NCBI RefSeq assembly: GCF_018531195.1
Contig: NZ_JAHDYS010000003.1
Span: 248,001 to 312,000, forward strand
Length of the DNA stretch: 64,000 nt
Reading direction: 5' to 3'
From: Pelotalea chapellei
Lineage (GTDB): Bacteria; Desulfobacterota; Desulfuromonadia; Geobacterales; Pseudopelobacteraceae
Shown here: piece after piece, positions 49,396-59,014 of the stretch
Layout: each line of letters opens with the position of its first letter
Position numbering within the stretch: position 1 is the stretch's first letter
Program-made: the position numbers and the translations under genes
The notes under the pieces: model-generated
The model's database searches: none
Told to the model about the DNA's origin: nothing
The model's input: only the letters and a program-made list of their open reading frames with translations

Positions 49396-51542
49396 TGTTT
49401 TATCCTTTCCACTTTGATCACACCCTTAACCTTCATTATCGAATTCATAACCTTCTGCAGGTGTGCCAGATCGACAACGTTCACCTCAAAGACATTCTCA
49501 CCGCGTTTGTCCACCGTGCTGTGAATCTGGGCACTGGCGATATTGGCCTCGCAGTTGGTGATGGCGAGAGTGATACCTGCCAGCACCCCCTTCACATCAT
49601 GACAAAGAACGCGAATTCTGACCGGCAGTGCAGCACTCTTGGCCTTGCTCCAAGCCACATCTATGCGGCGCTGGATGTCGGTTTCCATGGCTATTTTACA
49701 ATCAGCGGTATGAACAGTGACACCCTTACCGCGGGTGATAAATCCGATGATATCGTCACCAGGCACAGGATTGCAGCACTTGCCGAAACGTACCAACACA
49801 TCGTCAATCCCGCTGATCTCAACCGCCCCTGACGATTTACCCTTGAGCTTGTCTATGACCGTGCTGAGACGGGACTCCTTGCGCTCGGCCCGCTCTTGAA
49901 CCTTTTCTTCCGGCAAAAGTTTGCCGACAATCTGGCCGGAAGAGATTTTTCCATAACCTACGGCAGCCAACAGATCATCGTCACCAGCAAACCCGAACTC
50001 GCCAGCCACCTTTTTGAATTCACCGGTTTTCTGAACTTTCTGCAGATTCAGCGAATACCTGCGGAAATCTTTTTCGCAGATCTCTCGTCCCAGCCCGATA
50101 CTCCGCTTGCGCTCTTCGGTCTTGATCCAGGTGCGAATCCTGTTGCGGGCTCTGGAGCTCTTGACGATCTTGAGCCAGTCCTTGCTGGGGGTGTGATGGG
50201 GAGAAGTAATGACTTCAACAATGTCACCATTCTTCAGTTCATGCTTCAGCGGGACCAACTTACCGTTGACCTTGGCGCCCACGCAGCGATGTCCCACGTC
50301 GGAATGAATGGCGTACGCAAAATCAATCGGCGTAGATCCTTTTGGAAATGACTTCACATCTCCCTTGGGGGTGAAGACATATACCTCTTCCGAAAAGAGA
50401 TCGACCTTAACGGAATCCATGAATTCTCTGGAATCCTGCAATTCCTGCTGCCATTCGAGCAACTGACGCAACCAGGCAAAGCGCTTGACTTCTTTCTCGT
50501 CATAGCCCTTGCCCTCTTTGTACTTCCAGTGGGCCGCGATGCCGGCATCAGCCACCCTGTGCATCTCATGGGTACGGATCTGCACTTCCATGCGATCACC
50601 GTGGGGACCAATGACCGTCGTATGCAGCGACTGGTACATGTTCCCCTTGGGCATGGCGATATAATCCTTAAAGCGTCCAGGAATCGGCTTCCAGGCTGAA
50701 TGAATCACACCCAGAACCTCATAGCATTCACGCACATCATCAACCAAAATCCGCAGGGCGATCAGATCATAGATCTCCTCGAATTCCACATTGCGCTTTT
50801 CCATTTTGCGGTAGATGGAGAACAGATGCTTACTGCGCCCGGAGACCTCTCCCTTGATCGAGTGCAACTCCAGTTTCTCAGCAATAACCGCCTTGGCCTC
50901 CTCGACAAAGGCCTCGCGCTCCTGCTTCTTCATCGAAATCTTGCGCGCCAGATCAAAATAAATTTCAGGGTTCAGGTATCTGAACGAGAGATCTTCCAAC
51001 TCTACCTTTACCCAGGAGATACCAAGGCGATTGGCGATAGGGGCGTAAATATCCATCGTCTCACGCGCAATGGAACGTTGCTTGGTTTCCGGCTGGAATT
51101 CCAGAGTGCGCATATTGTGAAGACGATCGGCCAGTTTGACCAGGATTACCCGGATATCAATGGCCATCGCCAAGAGCATCTTGCGGAAATTTTCTGCCTG
51201 ACTCTCTTCCTTGGTTTTGAAGTAGATCTTACTGATCTTGGTGACACCTTCGACCAGCGTGGCAACTTCATCACCAAACATTTCTGAAAGCTCTTCCGCC
51301 GTGGCCAGGGTATCTTCGATTGTATCGTGGAGGAAGCCGGTAATGATACTGGGGACATCCAGACGAAGTTCGGCCAGCAGACCGGCCACTTCCATGGGGT
51401 GAATAATGTAAGGCTCTCCCGACAGGCGCGTCTGCCCCTGGTGAACCTTGGCACAGTAGACATAGGCCTTGCGAATAAGGTTCATGTCAGCAGCCGGGTT
51501 GTATGCTGCTACCTTCTCAAGGATGTCATTGAGCCTGATCAT
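49392..51542 (-). CDS. Bifunctional (p)ppGpp synthetase/hydrolase
   Basis: A 716-residue RelA/SpoT homologue. The HD hydrolase domain is at about 20-190 (YCAKVHQGQTR, FLHDTIEDT with HD, then LADRLHNMRTL), the synthetase follows (HWKYKEGKGYDEKE, GRFKDYIAMPKGN), then TGS (VFTPKGDVKSFPKGSTPIDFAY), a helical linker and ACT (DVKGVLAGITLAITNCE). Both active sites look intact. It forms a row with rpoZ and gmk upstream, as in many proteobacteria. Confidence 0.95.
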   Translation of the reverse strand: MIRLNDILEKVAAYNPAADMNLIRKAYVYCAKVHQGQTRLSGEPYIIHPMEVAGLLAELRLDVPSIITGFLHDTIEDTLATAEELSEMFGDEVATLVEGVTKISKIYFKTKEESQAENFRKMLLAMAIDIRVILVKLADRLHNMRTLEFQPETKQRSIARETMDIYAPIANRLGISWVKVELEDLSFRYLNPEIYFDLARKISMKKQEREAFVEEAKAVIAEKLELHSIKGEVSGRSKHLFSIYRKMEKRNVEFEEIYDLIALRILVDDVRECYEVLGVIHSAWKPIPGRFKDYIAMPKGNMYQSLHTTVIGPHGDRMEVQIRTHEMHRVADAGIAAHWKYKEGKGYDEKEVKRFAWLRQLLEWQQELQDSREFMDSVKVDLFSEEVYVFTPKGDVKSFPKGSTPIDFAYAIHSDVGHRCVGAKVNGKLVPLKHELKNGDIVEVITSPHHTPSKDWLKIVKSSRARNRIRTWIKTEERKRSIGLGREICEKDFRRYSLNLQKVQKTGEFKKVAGEFGFAGDDDLLAAVGYGKISSGQIVGKLLPEEKVQERAERKESRLSTVIDKLKGKSSGAVEISGIDDVLVRFGKCCNPVPGDDIIGFITRGKGVTVHTADCKIAMETDIQRRIDVAWSKAKSAALPVRIRVLCHDVKGVLAGITLAITNCEANIASAQIHSTVDKRGENVFEVNVVDLAHLQKVMNSIMKVKGVIKVERIKQ

Positions 51543-51598
51543 AGTTCCATTGCCTGGTGAGAGTTGGGAATAAAGATGTTACGGGAAGGATAAAGAAA

Positions 51599-51629
51599 GG
51601 GTGAAACCAACCTGAAATTGGTTTCACCC
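51599..51629 (-). terminator. Terminator after rpoZ
   Basis: Perfect 12-bp stem GGGTGAAACCAA / TTGGTTTCACCC with a 7-base loop, followed leftward by TTTCTTT. It lies just after the rpoZ stop, so spoT may have its own promoter. Confidence 0.85.
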
Positions 51630-51638
51630 AGAGAACAA

Positions 51639-51851
51639 CTAGAGGGCACGCTGCTGCTTTTTGGTCAGCTCGAAGCTCACTTTACCGGCTGCAATCTCCC
51701 GCAAGGCACTGACGACCAGACGGTTGTTCTTGGATTCCACAAGCGGCTTGGCGCCTTTATAGAGCTGCTTAACGCGCTTGGAGGCCAGCATGACCAAAAG
51801 GAAACGGTTCTCTACTTTATCAAGACAATCTTCTACTGTTACACGTGCCAT
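51639..51851 (-). CDS. rpoZ: RNA polymerase omega subunit
   Basis: A 70-residue omega subunit from the ATG at 51851 (RBS AGAAGGAGTTACCAT; the frame is open further upstream without signals). [20 protein letters not shown] and the core [15 protein letters not shown] are typical. It lies between gmk and spoT. Confidence 0.92.
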   Translation of the reverse strand: MARVTVEDCLDKVENRFLLVMLASKRVKQLYKGAKPLVESKNNRLVVSALREIAAGKVSFELTKKQQRAL

Positions 51852-52014
51852 ATGGTAACTCCTTCTGCTGCACATTTGAGATTCACGCCAGAACCTCAGG
51901 CTGGGGGACGTAAAATGTCCAAAGCAGTATAACATGCTCACTGGAAATTCGCTGCCTTATTACCCAATGTTTCTAAGGATGCGTTGACGAAAGATTTTTT
52001 TACCTTATCCAGCC

Positions 52015-52623
52015 TCAAATATCAAATAGTTTCGCCACTTGTTCCATCATTCGGAAGGTTTTGCGGCTGTGGGCAAGAACAATGGCGGAAAGTTCCTCAA
52101 TTGCCTGCTCGATGCGGTCGTTGATAATGATGTAGTCATACCAGCGAGCCTCCTTGATTTCTTCGGCTGCCCGCGTGATGCGGCGTTCAATGACTTCCTG
52201 TGCGTCGGAGGAACGGCTTTCAAGTCGACGACGAAGTTCAACCATATTGGGTGGCAAGATAAAAACAAACACCCCCCCATCCAGGCACTCTTTGAGCTTC
52301 ACCGCGCCCTGACAATCGATATCAAGCAGCAGATCGATTCCGTTGCGTCGGGCGTCCTCAAGAGTTGCCAGCGAAGTGCCATAGAGATTGCCATGCACTT
52401 CAGCCCATTCAGCAAAAGCATCTTCTGCAACCATAGCCTGAAACTGATCACGGGAAACAAAGAAATAATCTTCTCCGTCAACCTCTCCGGCACGTGGTGT
52501 CCGGGTGGTGTAACTGATGGACTCCCGCAGGTGGGGATAGCGCTGACGCAATTCCCGACAGAGGGTTGTCTTGCCCGCTCCGGATGGAGCGGAAATTATC
52601 ATGATCAAGCCTTCGCGTTTCAT
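52015..52623 (-). CDS. gmk: Guanylate kinase
   Basis: A 202-residue kinase from the ATG at 52623 (GAAAGGTGTGCC upstream; the frame is open to 52701). P-loop IISAPSGAGKTTLCREL, GMP-binding SYTTRTPRAGEVDGEDYFF and ALLDIDCQGAV-like LLDIDCQGAVKL. It phosphorylates GMP to GDP. It is part of yicC-gmk-rpoZ-spoT in the usual order. Confidence 0.95.
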   Translation of the reverse strand: MKREGLIMIISAPSGAGKTTLCRELRQRYPHLRESISYTTRTPRAGEVDGEDYFFVSRDQFQAMVAEDAFAEWAEVHGNLYGTSLATLEDARRNGIDLLLDIDCQGAVKLKECLDGGVFVFILPPNMVELRRRLESRSSDAQEVIERRITRAAEEIKEARWYDYIIINDRIEQAIEELSAIVLAHSRKTFRMMEQVAKLFDI

Positions 52624-52735
52624 GGCACACCTTTCGAACATTTTCCGGCACAGTAGCAAAAACAGATTAAAAAGAAAAGCCCTCCAGGCGGAGAGCTTCA
52701 ATGGTTTCAGCCTCTTTTACAAGCTGCTATTTCTC

Positions 52736-53617
52736 TCACTCCACGTTTTGCACCTGCTCACGCATTTTTTCCATTTCCGCCTTGATCCTGATTACCAGCG
52801 AAGTAATTTCTGCATCACTGGATTTAGAACCGATGGTATTCACCTCACGGTTCATCTCCTGCATCAGAAAATCCAGCTTGCGCCCGACCGGCTCGTCCAG
52901 TAAAAGCGCCTCGTCAAACTGGGCAAAGTGACTGGCCAACCGCACCAGTTCCTCGGTCACATCACATCGGTCAGCCATCATGGCGACTTCCTGTGCCAAA
53001 CGTGTCGGATCAACCTCCGCCCCTTCCAGCAATTGCCCCAAACGAGTCTGCAGCTTTTGTCGATATTCCCCGGCAACCAGGGGAGCACGATTGCCTACTT
53101 GTTCTGCCCACTCCGCCACCTGCCTGCGCCGGTCCGCCAGATCAGATAAAAGCGCCTCCCCCTCGCGCCCCCGCATGCCATCTATTGTTGCGACAGCTTC
53201 CTGAACAGCTTCGAGCAACTGCGGCAGATAGTCATGCTCATCTATTTCTGCGGAGGCACTATCCTTGAGCACTCCTTTCTGGGCAAGGACCAACTGAAGC
53301 GGCAGATCCCCGGTCATTCCAAGATCAGCGGCAAGCGTACGAAAAAGATGGGCATATCCTTGGGCAAGTGCAATATCCGCCTGGGGAATTGTTGCTGTGC
53401 CGCCAGCCTCTTCCCATAGGATGAAAATGTCGATCTTCCCCCTCTTCAACACCTGACCGACCGCCTTCTTGACATCATTCTCAATGGCAAGGAATCCGCG
53501 CGGCATGCGCACAGACACCTCACCATAACGATGATTGACCGAACGGATCTCAACCAGAAAGCGCCCCTGATCCGATACTGCTTCCCCCTTGCCGTAACCT
53601 GTCATACTTTTTATCAT
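52736..53617 (-). CDS. YicC family endoribonuclease
   Basis: A 293-residue YicC protein: IKSMTGYGKGEAV at the start, EIRSVNHRYGEVSVRMP, and the C-terminal DUF1732 domain with EELVRLASHFAQF, GRKLDFLMQEMNREVNTIGSKS. YicC proteins have RNase activity on small RNAs in E. coli. It lies 112 bases before gmk on the same strand. Confidence 0.9.
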   Translation of the reverse strand: MIKSMTGYGKGEAVSDQGRFLVEIRSVNHRYGEVSVRMPRGFLAIENDVKKAVGQVLKRGKIDIFILWEEAGGTATIPQADIALAQGYAHLFRTLAADLGMTGDLPLQLVLAQKGVLKDSASAEIDEHDYLPQLLEAVQEAVATIDGMRGREGEALLSDLADRRRQVAEWAEQVGNRAPLVAGEYRQKLQTRLGQLLEGAEVDPTRLAQEVAMMADRCDVTEELVRLASHFAQFDEALLLDEPVGRKLDFLMQEMNREVNTIGSKSSDAEITSLVIRIKAEMEKMREQVQNVE

Positions 53618-53661
53618 TCAGTCAGTCCCTTTCATATCGTCAATGCAGTGCCGAGACCACA

Positions 53662-54732
53662 TCATTTACCGCCGATTTTTTCCAGATAGCGTTTGATGCC
53701 TTTTTCAAAAGTCTGAGCGATTTCACCTTTGGACGGATTAATTGCGTATCCCTGAAAATAGCCGACCATCAACGAAACCAGATAAATAAGAATTAACGCT
53801 ATAACAATCTTACGAACCATGGCCTTCCAGCCGTTGCTCTCTACGGCTATGTTGTCGTCAATTTCCCAACCGCCACCCAAGGAGAAGTGTTCTCTCAGTT
53901 GCCGGATACGCTTCAATTGGACCCCGGCAATATGATTCACAATGGCATCGCGATCACGCTCGTCAATATAGATGAACTTCAAAGCAACACTATAACTTTC
54001 CCTGTCATTCCCCAAGACGGCATTAGAGTTTGAAAACATTACCTGCCCTACCGCTTCCACTATCCTGCGCGGAGAGGGCACCAATATTTCCAGTGGCACA
54101 TATTGGCCCACAACAAAATTGTGATGCGCAACGATACGGATACCACCACCACTGATATTTGCAGCCAGAGGAATTATGGAGTCCCACGATGCATCCGGTT
54201 CATCCCCCTCACCGCTCGTGGATATCTGGTGGCGGCGTTCCGCCGGGAGATCAGTATCTGTTCCACTAAAACAAGTCTCCCAGCGCTGCTGCTTGCGACT
54301 CATTTCATCGTCAAGGCGCTGTTTACGCCGGGCACTCCATTCCTTTTCAAGCACTTCGGGATGTTGCTCATCTGAAACATGATATTTGATCGGAAGGAAT
54401 GCATCGATGCGGTAAAACTCACGCAATTCATCGGTTACTATCTCACCGATCAGACGGAGCAGAATCTGGCGCGCCGTGCCCTCGGAAACAATTATGGCAC
54501 GACAACTATAGGCAGCACCTTCCTTGCCACTTCGCACCTCCAGGATTTGACCCACATGCAGGCCGACGTTTTCAGGCAACTGGTCACGTGACAATTGCAA
54601 GGTAACCAGGTCTTCGTCTACCTCGTGGATGATAGCCCAGTCGCGAAAAGTAGCGGCATGCGCCATTGGGATTACAACTCCAACCTTCATGCCGATGGAG
54701 TAGTAACTGGAATAGTGTTCCATGTCGCTCAC
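53662..54732 (-). CDS. YcgR-like PilZ protein with C-terminal membrane anchor
   Basis: A 356-residue protein; the start (GTG at 54732 or ATG at 54723) is uncertain because no RBS stands out. An N-terminal YcgN-like region (LHVGQILEVRSGKEGAAYSC) leads to FYRIDAFLPIKY and a PilZ domain with NISGGGIRIV (the NxSxxG motif). A membrane span near 310-330 (IVIALILIYLVSLMVGYF) is unusual for this family. It may sense c-di-GMP at the membrane. It is 61 bases downstream of the DUF1858 gene. Confidence 0.78.
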   Translation of the reverse strand: MSDMEHYSSYYSIGMKVGVVIPMAHAATFRDWAIIHEVDEDLVTLQLSRDQLPENVGLHVGQILEVRSGKEGAAYSCRAIIVSEGTARQILLRLIGEIVTDELREFYRIDAFLPIKYHVSDEQHPEVLEKEWSARRKQRLDDEMSRKQQRWETCFSGTDTDLPAERRHQISTSGEGDEPDASWDSIIPLAANISGGGIRIVAHHNFVVGQYVPLEILVPSPRRIVEAVGQVMFSNSNAVLGNDRESYSVALKFIYIDERDRDAIVNHIAGVQLKRIRQLREHFSLGGGWEIDDNIAVESNGWKAMVRKIVIALILIYLVSLMVGYFQGYAINPSKGEIAQTFEKGIKRYLEKIGGK

Positions 54733-54793
54733 GGGAGTAATTCCGGTTCAGCAGGTAATCGACAGGCGTGGAATCCGGTCAGGGCAGTATGCG

Positions 54794-54985
54794 TCATGCA
54801 AGGGTGCCGTTCAATGCATCAAGCAATTCGCTGATGGCAATCTTATGTACGCCGGCGCCATGCTCCAGTGTTTCCAGATCGGCAATCTGGCACTCGTAGC
54901 ATTCAAGATGATACTTTTTGAAAATTTGAAGGGTCTGGGGATAGCTGGTGATGATGTCAGCGATGATCATGTCTCTGGTTATCAT
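54794..54985 (-). CDS. DUF1858 small redox-type protein
   Basis: A 63-residue DUF1858 domain: MIIADIITSYPQTLQIFKKYHLEC and YECQIADLETLEHGA, with two Cys three residues apart. The family often adjoins hybrid-cluster proteins or rubrerythrins. No such neighbour is present here. It probably is co-transcribed with the PilZ protein downstream. Confidence 0.85.
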   Translation of the reverse strand: MITRDMIIADIITSYPQTLQIFKKYHLECYECQIADLETLEHGAGVHKIAISELLDALNGTLA

Positions 54986-55194
54986 GCGGGGCCTCGCTCG
55001 CTAAGGGCAAAGGATGTAGTAGCATCCTTGTTCATCGGGCTGTTCAGGTATCTTGCGGCCTATTCACTGAGGAAGTCGGCAATATACATTCTCTATTGAC
55101 AAAGTGCAATCGGTACTGTTCAATTGCGACTTTATAGACATTAACTAATTTTTCATTGCACGTCAGTCTTTCACATCAGCCCAGGAGGAAATCA

Positions 55195-56499
55195 ATGAAC
55201 CCGTTGGCAAAAGAACTGAACGACCTGCTCACCCAGCATAACCCGTACGTACTGGAAATGTTGTCCGACTTAGGGAAGAACCTCTTCTTTCCCAAGGGAA
55301 TTCTAACCCAATCGGCGGAGGCTAAAGACAAGGCACACAAATACAATGCCACCATCGGCATCGCCACTGAAAACGGCGGACCCATGTTTCTGCAGTGCAT
55401 CCAGGACAAGCTGTCCGCCTTCGACCCCAAGGACATCTACCCCTATGCGCCTCCGGCCGGCAAGCCAGAACTGCGTGCTCTCTGGCGCGAGAAGATGCTG
55501 CGGGAGAATCCGAGCCAGAACGGCAAGCACTTCAGCAACCCCATCGTCACCAACGCCCTGACCCACGGTCTTTCCATCGTCGGCGACATGTTCGTTGATA
55601 AGGGGGATCACCTGATTCTGCCCGACATGCTCTGGGGCAACTATAACCTGACCTTCGGCACCTGCAACGGCGCCATCGTCAAGAAACATCCGACCTTCAC
55701 CGCAACAGGCGGCTATGACGTGGAAGCCTTCAAGGCCGAGCTCAAGAATACCGCCGAAGAAAAAGGCAAGGCAATTGTCCTGCTCAACTTCCCCAATAAC
55801 CCAAGCGGTTACACCCCCACGGTTGCCGAGGGTGACGCCCTGGTGGCCGCCATCAAGGAAGTGGCCGAAGCGGGCTGCAACGTGGTCGCCATTTCAGACG
55901 ACGCCTATTTCGGCCTGTTTTACGAGGACAGCCTCAAAGAGTCCCTGTTCGGCAAACTGGCCAACCTCCACCCGCGGATTTTGGCGATCAAACTGGACGG
56001 CGCCACCAAAGAGGAATTCGTCTGGGGCTTCCGCACCGGCTTCATCACCTTTGCCGACGGCAACGAGTATGAAAATGCACCAGTCATCACCGCTCTCGAA
56101 AAGAAGGCCATGGGCATCATCCGCGCCAAGATCTCCAACTGTCCGCACCCATCCCAGACCTTTGTCATCGAGGCGCTCCGTTCTCCCCAGTTCCTGGCTC
56201 AAAAAGAGGAGAAGTTCCAGGTCATGAAAGGACGCTCCCTGAAGACCAAGCAGGTCCTCGACAGTGGCAAGTATGATTCTGCCTGGACATACTACCCCTT
56301 CAACTCAGGCTATTTCATGTGTCTGAAGCTGAAAAACGTGGATGCTGAAAAACTGCGCGTCCATTTGCTGGACAAATACGGCGTTGGCGCCATCTCCACC
56401 ACCAAGACCGACCTGCGCATCGCTTTCTCCTGCATCGCCGAGGAGAACATCCAGGAATTGTTCGACATCATCTACCAGGGGGTTCTGGACCTAACCTGA
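55195..56499 (+). CDS. PLP-dependent class I/II aminotransferase
   Basis: A 434-residue fold-type I aminotransferase from the ATG at 55195 (RBS CCAGGAGGAAATCA; frame open to 55156). IYPYAPPAGKPELRALW, VLLNFPNNPSGYTP, and AISDDAYFGLFYED fit the family. The PLP lysine should be in ILAIKLDGATKEEF, with R in WGFRTGF. The substrate is not identifiable; it is larger than typical aspartate aminotransferases. A strong terminator follows. Confidence 0.85.
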   Translation: MNPLAKELNDLLTQHNPYVLEMLSDLGKNLFFPKGILTQSAEAKDKAHKYNATIGIATENGGPMFLQCIQDKLSAFDPKDIYPYAPPAGKPELRALWREKMLRENPSQNGKHFSNPIVTNALTHGLSIVGDMFVDKGDHLILPDMLWGNYNLTFGTCNGAIVKKHPTFTATGGYDVEAFKAELKNTAEEKGKAIVLLNFPNNPSGYTPTVAEGDALVAAIKEVAEAGCNVVAISDDAYFGLFYEDSLKESLFGKLANLHPRILAIKLDGATKEEFVWGFRTGFITFADGNEYENAPVITALEKKAMGIIRAKISNCPHPSQTFVIEALRSPQFLAQKEEKFQVMKGRSLKTKQVLDSGKYDSAWTYYPFNSGYFMCLKLKNVDAEKLRVHLLDKYGVGAISTTKTDLRIAFSCIAEENIQELFDIIYQGVLDLT

Positions 56500-56520
56500 T
56501 CCCGAGATTCTATAATCAGC

Positions 56521-56557
56521 AAAAAGGGCCCGCGCATTGCGCGGGCCCTTTTTTTAT
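56521..56557. terminator. Terminator after the aminotransferase gene
   Basis: Stem AAAAAGGGCCCGCGC / GCGCGGGCCCTTTTT with a short loop and a seven-T tail; bidirectional, so it also serves the leftward coaD transcript. Confidence 0.92.
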
Positions 56558-56596
56558 ATGCTATGCCTGATTATGCGGCCGACGCCGCTGTGGATG

Positions 56597-57082
56597 TCAG
56601 TCCAGTCCATACTTTTTCCTGAGCGCAATCTTCACCTCAGGCGGCACAAATCCGTCGATATTTCCTTTCAAGGAACAGACCTCCTTGACGATGGAGGAGG
56701 AAAGATAGCCGTACTGAAGAGAAGTCATCATGAAAAAGGTCTCAACCCCCTTGCCGATGCAGCTATTCATTTGGGCAATCTGGAATTCATACTCGAAATC
56801 CGAAATCGCCCGCAGCCCACGAATGATCACATGGGCCTGACGATCGGAAACGTAATCGATGAGTAGGCCGGTAAAGGTGTCGACCGTGACCCTGCTTTCA
56901 TCGCCCAGCACCTCCTTGATCAGTGCAACCCGCTCTTCAAAGGTGAACAGTGCGTTCTTCTGGGAGTTACACGCAACCGCCACGATAACCTCGTCGAATA
57001 CCTTCAGACCCCGTTTTATAATGTCCAGGTGACCAAAGGTAATAGGATCAAAGGAACCGGGGTAGACGGCGATTTTCTTCAT
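56597..57082 (-). CDS. coaD: Phosphopantetheine adenylyltransferase
   Basis: A 161-residue nucleotidyltransferase with YPGSFDPITFGHLDIIKRG (the HxGH-type site), IIRGLRAISDFEYEFQ and the late SSSIVKEV. It makes dephospho-CoA from phosphopantetheine and ATP. It overlaps the stop of rsmD by four bases (ATGA), so the two are coupled. Confidence 0.95.
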   Translation of the reverse strand: MKKIAVYPGSFDPITFGHLDIIKRGLKVFDEVIVAVACNSQKNALFTFEERVALIKEVLGDESRVTVDTFTGLLIDYVSDRQAHVIIRGLRAISDFEYEFQIAQMNSCIGKGVETFFMMTSLQYGYLSSSIVKEVCSLKGNIDGFVPPEVKIALRKKYGLD

Positions 57083-57636
57083 GAAACCTCCAGTGTGTAC
57101 AATTCCAGTGCCGTGTCACCATATACCCGGCGATCAATCTTCATAAAAGTCCCCAGCCGATCAGGAAGTATGGTACGCGCCGCGCTTTCGGCGACGACCA
57201 GGCTGTCGGCAGTCACCAGCTCATGGCTGCATAAAGCTTCCAAAACTGCCGGGTATAGTTCCGCGGCATAGGGGGGATCAAAAAAGACTATTCCAAACCT
57301 GTCTCCGTCCAGCAGGCGCAGCGCCTTGAGAACATCAATCGGCAGCACCCTGGCCCGTGCGGAAAGCCTGGTTTTTTCCAGATTCTTCTTCAGACTCGCA
57401 AGAGCATCTTTATCGTGTTCGATAAAACAGCAGGATTCAGCCCCACGGCTCAGTGCTTCGATGCCCAGACTTCCGGTTCCGGCACAGATATCCAGTACAC
57501 GTGCTCCCGCCAGCTCAAACCGGCTCATTATAATGCTGAAGAGCGCCTCACGTACACGGTCCGCGGTCGGACGCGTCTTCATCCCCTGCGGCGCAACAAG
57601 CTGTGTCCCTCGCGCGCTTCCCGCTATTACGCGCAT
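57079..57636 (-). CDS. rsmD: 16S rRNA (guanine966-N2)-methyltransferase RsmD
   Basis: A 185-residue SAM methyltransferase: MRVIAGSARGTQLVAP, RPTADRVREALFSI, VLDICAGTGSLGIEALSRGA, and the catalytic IVFFDPPYA (DPPY). It is paired with coaD, as in many bacteria. RBS GGAGCATTT precedes the ATG. Confidence 0.95.
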   Translation of the reverse strand: MRVIAGSARGTQLVAPQGMKTRPTADRVREALFSIIMSRFELAGARVLDICAGTGSLGIEALSRGAESCCFIEHDKDALASLKKNLEKTRLSARARVLPIDVLKALRLLDGDRFGIVFFDPPYAAELYPAVLEALCSHELVTADSLVVAESAARTILPDRLGTFMKIDRRVYGDTALELYTLEVS

Positions 57637-57812
57637 AAATGCTCCATCTTTCGATCTTTTAATCTGCGCACGCTACCTGAAAAGCAGAGACACGTCAAGC
57701 ATGAAGGGCATCATTAACACCTCCCCCAGCCGGAAATTATTTATTGTAAATAGCTGAACTCTCTGTACAATAAGCGGAAGATTGTTTATCGCTAATATCT
57801 GGAGAAAAGCTA

Positions 57813-58745
57813 ATGAAGGCAAACCGCCAGTTGCCCATTCCCGGACTGCACAACGTGGTACTGCTCGCTTCTCTTTTCCTTGTCACCCTGCCCACCCCCT
57901 CACCGGCTGTACAATGGACACAACTAGCCCAAACAGCGCGACACAACGTGGCCCTGGATACGGAATCAGTTCGCCTCACCAGCCTGGGCAGACTGGGCGT
58001 GTGGCTCCGGTTCATACCGCGTGGTGAACGTCAGCGCCGGGAAGCTGCTACGGAACATAGCCAGAAGGGGTATCGCCTTCATCTTGAATATTACGAGATC
58101 GACTGTGGGGAAAACACTTCAGTCATGGGACTGACTGACGTATTGGGGGCAGGCGGCAGAAGGCTTTCACGCAAAAAAGGAAACGGCAAACCCGAAACCA
58201 TTGTCCCCGGATCTGCATTGGACCTGGCGGCATCCAAAGTATGCCCAAAACTGGAGGAGACACCTCAGGAAAATGATGAAGCCCCTCCTGCTTCTGACAA
58301 ACCTGCCGCGCAGCAGACTACGGCGCCCGAGGATCTTCAGCAACAGATCAAAGACGCACTGCAACTCACTCAAAGGGAACCGTCAGATTTCAGGGCGTGG
58401 GTGGCGCTCGGCAACGCCTACTATGATGCAGAAATGCCGGACAAAGCCATTCCGGCCTATAATCGGGCGCTTGCGATTAAACCACAGGATACCGACGTGC
58501 TGAATGACCAAGGGGCCATGTACCGCCAGACCGGTGATTTTGAAAAGGCGGTGACCAATTTCGAAAAGGCTTTTGCCATCGATTCCAGCAACCTCGAAAG
58601 CCTTTACAACACCGGGTATGTTTACGCCTTTGACCTCAACCGGATTGACAAGGCCCTGCAGGTCTGGCAGCGCTACCTGAAGCTGGACAATTCAAGTGAA
58701 ACCGCACGCCAGGTGCAATCATTCATTGAACGCTACGGGGAGTAG
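57813..58745 (+). CDS. Exported TPR protein with surface-adhesin E-like domain
   Basis: A 310-residue exported protein. After a signal peptide (VVLLASLFLVTLPTPSPA) comes a domain of about 30-150 with QWTQLAQTARHNVALDTESVR and YRLHLEYYEIDC, like the small surface-adhesin/CNP1-type periplasmic domains, then a Pro/Glu linker. About 170-300 carries three TPRs (AWVALGNAYYDAEMPDKAIPAY, DQGAMYRQTGDFEKAV, LYNTGYVYAFDLNRIDKAL). A protein-protein scaffold in the envelope is likely. RBS TGGAGAAAAGCTA precedes the ATG. Confidence 0.78.
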   Translation: MKANRQLPIPGLHNVVLLASLFLVTLPTPSPAVQWTQLAQTARHNVALDTESVRLTSLGRLGVWLRFIPRGERQRREAATEHSQKGYRLHLEYYEIDCGENTSVMGLTDVLGAGGRRLSRKKGNGKPETIVPGSALDLAASKVCPKLEETPQENDEAPPASDKPAAQQTTAPEDLQQQIKDALQLTQREPSDFRAWVALGNAYYDAEMPDKAIPAYNRALAIKPQDTDVLNDQGAMYRQTGDFEKAVTNFEKAFAIDSSNLESLYNTGYVYAFDLNRIDKALQVWQRYLKLDNSSETARQVQSFIERYGE

Positions 58746-58828
58746 AAGTTAAAGAGACTGAAACCACTCCTGCTAAAGCGGTTGTAAACCGCTCTTCCGC
58801 ATGTTATCTTACCCAAGTTCTACCCATT

Positions 58829-58905
58829 GCGCCCGTAGCTCAGCTGGATAGAGTCCCTGGCTTCGAACCAGGTTGTCGGCAGTTCGAATCTGTCCGGGCG
58901 CGCCA
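58829..58905 (+). tRNA. tRNA-Arg (anticodon TCG)
   Basis: Cloverleaf with GCGCCCG acceptor, D arm GCTCAGCTGGATAGAG, anticodon arm CCTGG-CTTCGAA-CCAGG carrying TCG, T arm AGTTCGAATCT and encoded CCA. A small stem-loop GGCACTTACAGCGGTAGGTGCC with a T run follows, serving as terminator. Confidence 0.95.
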
Positions 58906-59014
58906 ATAAACAACAGGCACTTACAGCGGTAGGTGCCTTTTTTATTATTCATGGGTCCACCTTTCCCCTGCCCGAACCTACTGTACTTAAACTGTAAAAA
59001 AAATGAGAGATCCC